Of a stretch of 64,000 nt of DNA, positions 60,542 through 64,000 are shown one piece after another. A program made the translations under genes and the position numbers. Below the pieces are notes generated by a model. The model was not told where the DNA came from. It was given only the letters and a program-made list of their open reading frames with translations, and searched no databases. The first letter of the stretch is position 1, and each line of letters opens with the position of its first letter. Origin of the DNA: Clostridia bacterium (GTDB taxonomy: Bacteria > Bacillota > Clostridia > Oscillospirales > Acutalibacteraceae); assembly GCA_017436915.1 (NCBI GenBank), contig JAFSCE010000031.1:38756-102755 (forward strand), written 5' to 3'.

Positions 60542-61381
60542 ATGAAACGCATCGTTACGGTTCAGGATATTTCATGCGTCGGCAAGTGTTCACTTACCGT
60601 GGCTCTGCCAATCATTTCGGCTATGGGCATTGAAGCCGCCGTTCTCCCCACGGCCGTTTTATCGGCACACACCGCTTTTAAGCACGGTTTCACTTTTCGC
60701 GATCTCACATCGGATATCACAGCTATCTGCGATCACTGGAAGCGAGAAAAGATCCGCTTTGATGCGATCTATACCGGTTATCTCGGTTCCTTTGAACAGT
60801 TGGATCTAATGTCGCAGTTTATTGATGATTTTAAAGCCGAGGATACACTCGTCTTCATCGACCCCGTCATGGGTGATCACGGTAAGCTGTACAGCGGTTT
60901 TACGCCCGAATTCGCAAAAGCGATGGCACGCCTATGCAGCAAAGCCGATATCATCGTCCCCAATATGACCGAGGCCTCCTTTATGTTAGGTCTTCCTTAC
61001 ATCGGCGAGGGATACGATAAAAGCTATGTGCAGGATATTTTACGTAAGCTTACCTCTCTCGGTGCAAAATGCGCCGTACTGACCGGCGTCAGTTTTGAGG
61101 TGGGTAAAATCGGTGTTATGGCATACGACGCCGTAAACGATCGATTCTTCGAGTACTATAACGACCTTATTGGCGCTTCTTACCACGGTACAGGCGATGT
61201 GTTTGCCAGTACGTGTGTCGGCGCACTAATAAACGGTAAGGATTTACAAACAGCCCTTCAAATCGCTGCAGACTATACCGCCGAAAGCATCCGTCTCACC
61301 GAAGACGAGCCGGAACACAACTGGTACGGTGTCAATTTTGAACAAGCAATCCCCTATTTACTTGACCGTTTAAGTCGCTGA
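60542..61381 (+). CDS. pdxY: Pyridoxal/pyridoxamine kinase-like protein
   Basis: 279-aa ribokinase-family kinase. TVQDISCVGKCSLTVALPIISAMGIEAAVLPTAVLSAHT is the PdxY/PdxK opening, FIDPVMGDHGKLY the middle, and YHGTGDVFAS holds the catalytic Asp. Phosphorylates B6 vitamers, though ThiD-like activity is possible. Single-gene unit in front of tRNA-Val; GGGAGG precedes the ATG. Confidence 0.88.
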   Translation: MKRIVTVQDISCVGKCSLTVALPIISAMGIEAAVLPTAVLSAHTAFKHGFTFRDLTSDITAICDHWKREKIRFDAIYTGYLGSFEQLDLMSQFIDDFKAEDTLVFIDPVMGDHGKLYSGFTPEFAKAMARLCSKADIIVPNMTEASFMLGLPYIGEGYDKSYVQDILRKLTSLGAKCAVLTGVSFEVGKIGVMAYDAVNDRFFEYYNDLIGASYHGTGDVFASTCVGALINGKDLQTALQIAADYTAESIRLTEDEPEHNWYGVNFEQAIPYLLDRLSR

Positions 61382-61399
61382 AATTTTATAAAAAACCTC

Positions 61400-61428
61400 T
61401 TGACAAGCGATTTCTTTTCCGCTATAAT
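61400..61428 (+). promoter_or_regulatory. Promoter of tRNA-Val
   Basis: Full-consensus TTGACA, 17-base spacer, TATAAT, 20 bases before the tRNA. Confidence 0.9.
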
Positions 61429-61448
61429 AGCATTCGTTCCGCAAATAT

Positions 61449-61524
61449 GGACGTTTAGCTCAGCTGGTAGAGCATTCGCTTGACGTGCGAAGGGTCAGCG
61501 GTTCGAGTCCGTTAACGTCCACCA
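61449..61524 (+). tRNA. tRNA-Val (GAC), CCA encoded
   Basis: Acceptor GGACGTT pairs with AACGTCC. The anticodon loop TTGACGT gives GAC. D arm GCTC/GAGC and T arm AGCGG-TTCGAGT-CCGTT are complete, and CCA ends at 61524. Confidence 0.95.
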
Positions 61525-61556
61525 AAAAAGCACTTGCAAAATTGCAAGTGCTTTTT
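61525..61556. terminator. Bidirectional terminator of tRNA-Val and the peptidase operon
   Basis: A 15-bp stem (61525-61539 with 61542-61556) starts right after the tRNA and overlaps the last base of the convergent peptidase gene. Confidence 0.85.
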
Positions 61557-62029
61557 TATTTTTTATTTTTTAATATGCTGCGTAACTTTCGGCGAACACG
61601 AACCATCATTGGTCGCAGCGGGCGAAGACACATCCACACCGCCACATATACGCGGTAGCTGAAATTTTGGCAATTTACCGCTTTTCCCTTTCGGATAAAA
61701 CCGGTCATGACTGCCAACACATTTTTCTTTGGCAAGCCGATTTCCAGTTCCCATTGTGCATCACCGGTCAGCGTGTAGGTATCTTCTTCAACACGTACGA
61801 TGCGATGCAACACATACTGACCATCGTCCCGACGATAAAGCGGCACGTCACCACGCTTTAAGGAATACGGATCACAGGCAGATAACACAACGCTATCTCT
61901 CTTGTGAGAAAATAACGGTTTCATGCTGTTGCCGGTGACGGGTAACGTAACGGTAAGCCCTTGTTCAAACGAATCCCGGATAATGGGCATCAGTTCGGCA
62001 AAGGGAATTTCGCGTTTTATCTGCTTCAT
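61556..62029 (-). CDS. S24/S26-type peptidase (signal peptidase-like)
   Basis: 157 aa. VTLPVTGNSMKPLF holds the nucleophile Ser35; RGDVPLYRRDDGQYVLHRIVRV holds His75 where bacterial type I signal peptidases have Lys, so a Ser/His pair as in SipW/ER-type S26B enzymes is likely. There is no N-terminal membrane helix; one hydrophobic stretch near the end (YVAVWMCLRPLRPMM) precedes a very basic tail. It overlaps the PqqD-family gene by 4 bases. In this context it may remove a leader from a peptide (inference). Confidence 0.83.
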   Translation of the reverse strand: MKQIKREIPFAELMPIIRDSFEQGLTVTLPVTGNSMKPLFSHKRDSVVLSACDPYSLKRGDVPLYRRDDGQYVLHRIVRVEEDTYTLTGDAQWELEIGLPKKNVLAVMTGFIRKGKAVNCQNFSYRVYVAVWMCLRPLRPMMVRVRRKLRSILKNKK

Positions 62030-62292
62030 ACGAGTAAATCTGCTTCCTTTAAGGATTGAACAAACGCATTCACGTCGTTGGCAGCCGTTTTGTCATCCAC
62101 ATCGTACTCGTTTGTCATAGCAACCACTAAAGACTCTTCCGTGCATTCATTCTCTGCTAATTGCTTCCACAAAAAAGCACCGGTATCGTTCAGACGAATC
62201 ATACCCTTAAAATCCAGCGTTTGTAAGCCGACGGCAACCACAACGTACGAGCCGGCGACCTGTCGCAACACGAAGCCCTCTTTGAGTTTCAT
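62026..62292 (-). CDS. PqqD family protein
   Basis: 88-aa PqqD/RRE-type winged-helix protein: FVLRQVAGSYVVVAVG, MIRLNDTGAFLWKQLAENECTEESLVVAMTNEYDVD, VNAFVQSLKEADLLV. PqqD domains bind leader peptides of ribosomal peptide precursors. ATG 62292 follows AAAAGGGG. It lies between the HPr-kinase-like and peptidase genes with overlaps that imply joint translation. No precursor or radical SAM gene is near. Confidence 0.85.
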   Translation of the reverse strand: MKLKEGFVLRQVAGSYVVVAVGLQTLDFKGMIRLNDTGAFLWKQLAENECTEESLVVAMTNEYDVDDKTAANDVNAFVQSLKEADLLV

Positions 62293-62306
62293 ACTGTCTT
62301 CCCCTT

Positions 62307-63170
62307 TTACCATTGCATAGTGTTTTTCACGAGTTCTACCGCTTGACTACTGATAGTACATTTCAGCAAAAACACCGGGATCGATTGTATTAATCGTTCC
62401 GCAGCTTCTAAAACCTTCATGCCTAGCGCTTCATCATAAAACGGTCGAACGGTTTCACGATAAATATGCATTAATGCATCATCCACCGATAACGGTTGAA
62501 TTTGATTTTCAGATGCCTGCTCTAAAAAGACAATCGCCTTGAGAGGCGCAGAGTTATTGGAATTGGTATCGGTTTTTCCGCTCCAAGGCGTTCCGTATAC
62601 GACCGGAGACTCCTCATTGAAGCGAATAGCGGGTTTATCGTCGTTAATGTGCACCACACGTTCACCGTATTGCTGTTTCCACAAGCCGGCGTGGGTTGAT
62701 TTTCCGGTTCCGGACGGCGCCGAAAACACAATACCCTTTCCCTCGTAACTGATTGCCGAACCATGCATCACAAGACCGCCCAAATACGCTAAACGATTGG
62801 CAAAGGCCTCGCCTGTATGCAGATATTCAAAATCCGTTAGAGATAATGCGGGGTGTTTTCTGCTCTCAAGGAGAGTAAATTCAAAACGGGAATGGTCTTG
62901 AGAAGATCGAGAAATCTGGAGAATACGGCCCGTTTTATTGCCGATCGTATACCGACACACCTCTCCGTTAGGAGAACGTACGATCACCAGCCCGCCGTGA
63001 CGAGCAATTTCTTCACCCACCGGTACAACAATCTCCGGCACACGCAACAGCTTCATGGAAAGCTCCGGTTTGTCCACCGATGCCTCGTATTGGCGTAACC
63101 GTGCGGTAAAAAACTCTCGGTCACCGCCGTCAAACTGTATAGGTAAACCCGCAATACGAGCTTGTATCAT
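62307..63170 (-). CDS. HPr kinase-like P-loop protein
   Basis: 287 aa. A variable N-terminal half (about 1-130) is followed by a compact HprK-type kinase domain: GGLVMHGSAIS, Walker A SAPSGTGKSTH (about 150-160), INDDKPAIR (Walker B region) and YGTPWSGKT. It lacks the HPr-binding N domain and the K/HPr signature of true HprK. Such shortened forms occur in lasso-peptide clusters as peptide kinases. It starts 14 bases after rex. Confidence 0.83.
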   Translation of the reverse strand: MIQARIAGLPIQFDGGDREFFTARLRQYEASVDKPELSMKLLRVPEIVVPVGEEIARHGGLVIVRSPNGEVCRYTIGNKTGRILQISRSSQDHSRFEFTLLESRKHPALSLTDFEYLHTGEAFANRLAYLGGLVMHGSAISYEGKGIVFSAPSGTGKSTHAGLWKQQYGERVVHINDDKPAIRFNEESPVVYGTPWSGKTDTNSNNSAPLKAIVFLEQASENQIQPLSVDDALMHIYRETVRPFYDEALGMKVLEAAERLIQSIPVFLLKCTISSQAVELVKNTMQW

Positions 63171-63183
63171 CTCGTCACCCGCT

Positions 63184-63819
63184 TTATGATTGATTTATGA
63201 GATACGAAAGTGCCATTAAACTATCGCCTAAGTGTACGTTTTCCACCAACACTTCGGGGTGATGCAATGCAATATCATAATGACTGTAGTTCCAAAACGC
63301 TTTCACACCACAGTTGATCAAACGCGTGACCAATTCCGGTGCCGCCTCTTTTGGAATACAAAGAATTGCAAGCTGCGGATGGTTTTGAGCACAAAACGCT
63401 TCCAAACCCGACGTTCCTTGAATGGTAATCCCATGAATTTCCTGCCCGATCAACGTCGGTGCATCATCAAAAATGCCGTCAAGCGAAACACCTTTACTTG
63501 AAAAATTCATGTGATTGATGAGTGCATGGCCCAAATTACCGGCGCCAAGCAAGATCGACGGGGTAAGTTTGTCCATACCCAAAATACGATACAACTCATC
63601 GTACAATTGATCTACCAAATACCCATAGCCCTGTTGGCCAAACTCGCCAAAGCAGTTTAAATCCTGACGAATTTGGGAGGCAGTCAACCCCATACGCTCT
63701 GCCAATTCGCGCGACGAAATACGCACCACACCGTTTTCTTTCAAATCATATAAGAATCGGTAATAGCGCGGCAGTCGACGCACGACCGACATGGAAATGG
63801 AGGTGTCTTTTGATGCCAT
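63184..63819 (-). CDS. rex: Redox-sensing transcriptional repressor Rex
   Basis: 211-aa NADH-sensing repressor. The winged helix has VVRRLPRYYRFLYDLKENGVVRISSRELAERMGLTASQIRQDLNCFGEFGQQGYGY; the Rossmann fold has LLGAGNLGHAL and the domain-swapped C-terminal helix follows. It controls fermentative and respiratory genes in response to NADH/NAD ratio. GAGGAG lies 8 bases before the ATG. It sits 14 bases after the preceding gene and 13 bases before the kinase-like gene, so one operon is likely. Confidence 0.94.
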   Translation of the reverse strand: MASKDTSISMSVVRRLPRYYRFLYDLKENGVVRISSRELAERMGLTASQIRQDLNCFGEFGQQGYGYLVDQLYDELYRILGMDKLTPSILLGAGNLGHALINHMNFSSKGVSLDGIFDDAPTLIGQEIHGITIQGTSGLEAFCAQNHPQLAILCIPKEAAPELVTRLINCGVKAFWNYSHYDIALHHPEVLVENVHLGDSLMALSYLINQS

Positions 63820-63833
63820 TTACGCATCTCCTC

Positions 63834-64000
63834 TCATATTGTCTGCTGACGTGTATAATCGAACAAACCGCCCGCCAACAACATATCGATCTGTCGATCC
63901 GAAAAGTTCGTATTCAAAGCAATTTCTTCACCGGTAGTTTCATTTTTCAGCACCAGTGGCTCACGGCGTGTCAAACGACCTCGCACATCCGGTAAAGCCA
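63834..64000 (-). CDS. C-terminal end of a probable aconitase-family hydratase, partial
   Basis: The minus strand reads ALPDVRGRLTRREPLVLKNETTGEE followed by a segment ending DMLLAGGLFDYTRQQTI before a TGA at 63834-63836. The pattern ...NETTGEEIALNTNFSDRQIDMLLAGG is like the end of clostridial aconitase/LeuC-type swivel domains. Only 55 codons are visible, so the name is tentative. It is cut by the window edge and is co-directional with rex. Confidence 0.55.
   Translation of the reverse strand, partial: ALPDVRGRLTRREPLVLKNETTGEEIALNTNFSDRQIDMLLAGGLFDYTRQQTI

Noticed and set aside
63810..63995. Small plus-strand frame near the right edge
   Set aside because: The minus strand encodes a continuous aconitase-like C-terminus over the same bases, co-directional with rex.

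Overview
This window comes from the chromosome of an anaerobic, endospore-forming Clostridia member. An Oscillospirales/Ruminococcaceae-type lineage is my best guess, but the sequence does not prove it. The evidence is the sporulation set spoIIE, spoIIGA, sigE, sigG and a YlmC/YmxH gene, the anaerobic transhydrogenase NfnAB, a T-box leader, a cobalamin riboswitch, group II ECF transport genes and strong AGGAGG-type ribosome sites. Base composition is moderate, except for an AT-rich patch at about 39.3-40.8 kb. I found no CRISPR array, rRNA, intact insertion sequence or integrase.

Layout. 0-6.1 kb: the end of an SPFH protein gene, an NMT1-type ABC importer, and a polar amino acid ABC importer on the opposite strand. 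6.2-11.6 kb: a minus-strand operon of lipoprotein, response regulator, histidine kinase, DUF1385 and prmC. 11.6-13.2 kb: a cobalamin riboswitch controls a DUF4430 protein and an ECF S component, and a T-box leader reads into thrS on the other strand. 15.2-27.6 kb: spoIIE, a P-type Ca2+-ATPase, an unusual ABC-F protein, tsf, rpsB, then ymxH, sigG, sigE and spoIIGA, with sigG flipped relative to its neighbours. 27.7-38.7 kb: LemA/TPM genes, galK, a complete Liv importer, a zinc ribbon, a SigH-like sigma factor and NfnAB.

38.8-43.0 kb is the accessory part. A tRNA-Tyr gene has an 18-bp copy of its 3' end 313 bp downstream. The stretch between the copies is a block of nested inverted repeats. Beyond it lie an AT-rich orphan gene, an array of small hairpins joined by GATAT motifs, and a TetR-controlled pair of membrane protein genes.

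43-57 kb: HAD and PHP phosphatases, then one very compact 13-gene minus-strand run: ruvC, ruvA, ruvB, a methyltransferase, ecfA1, ecfA2, ecfT, truA, DUF5711, cvpA, pgsA, clpE-like and a protein tyrosine phosphatase. The EcfA1A2T module here could energise the S component 40 kb away. 57-64 kb: a second ABC-F protein, a VTC/DUF4956 pair, a pyridoxal kinase-like gene and tRNA-Val. The window ends in a minus-strand operon: the end of a probable aconitase, rex, an HPr-kinase-like protein, a PqqD-family protein and an S26-type peptidase. This last trio looks like a peptide-modifying cassette without a visible precursor and is the best candidate for an undescribed system.
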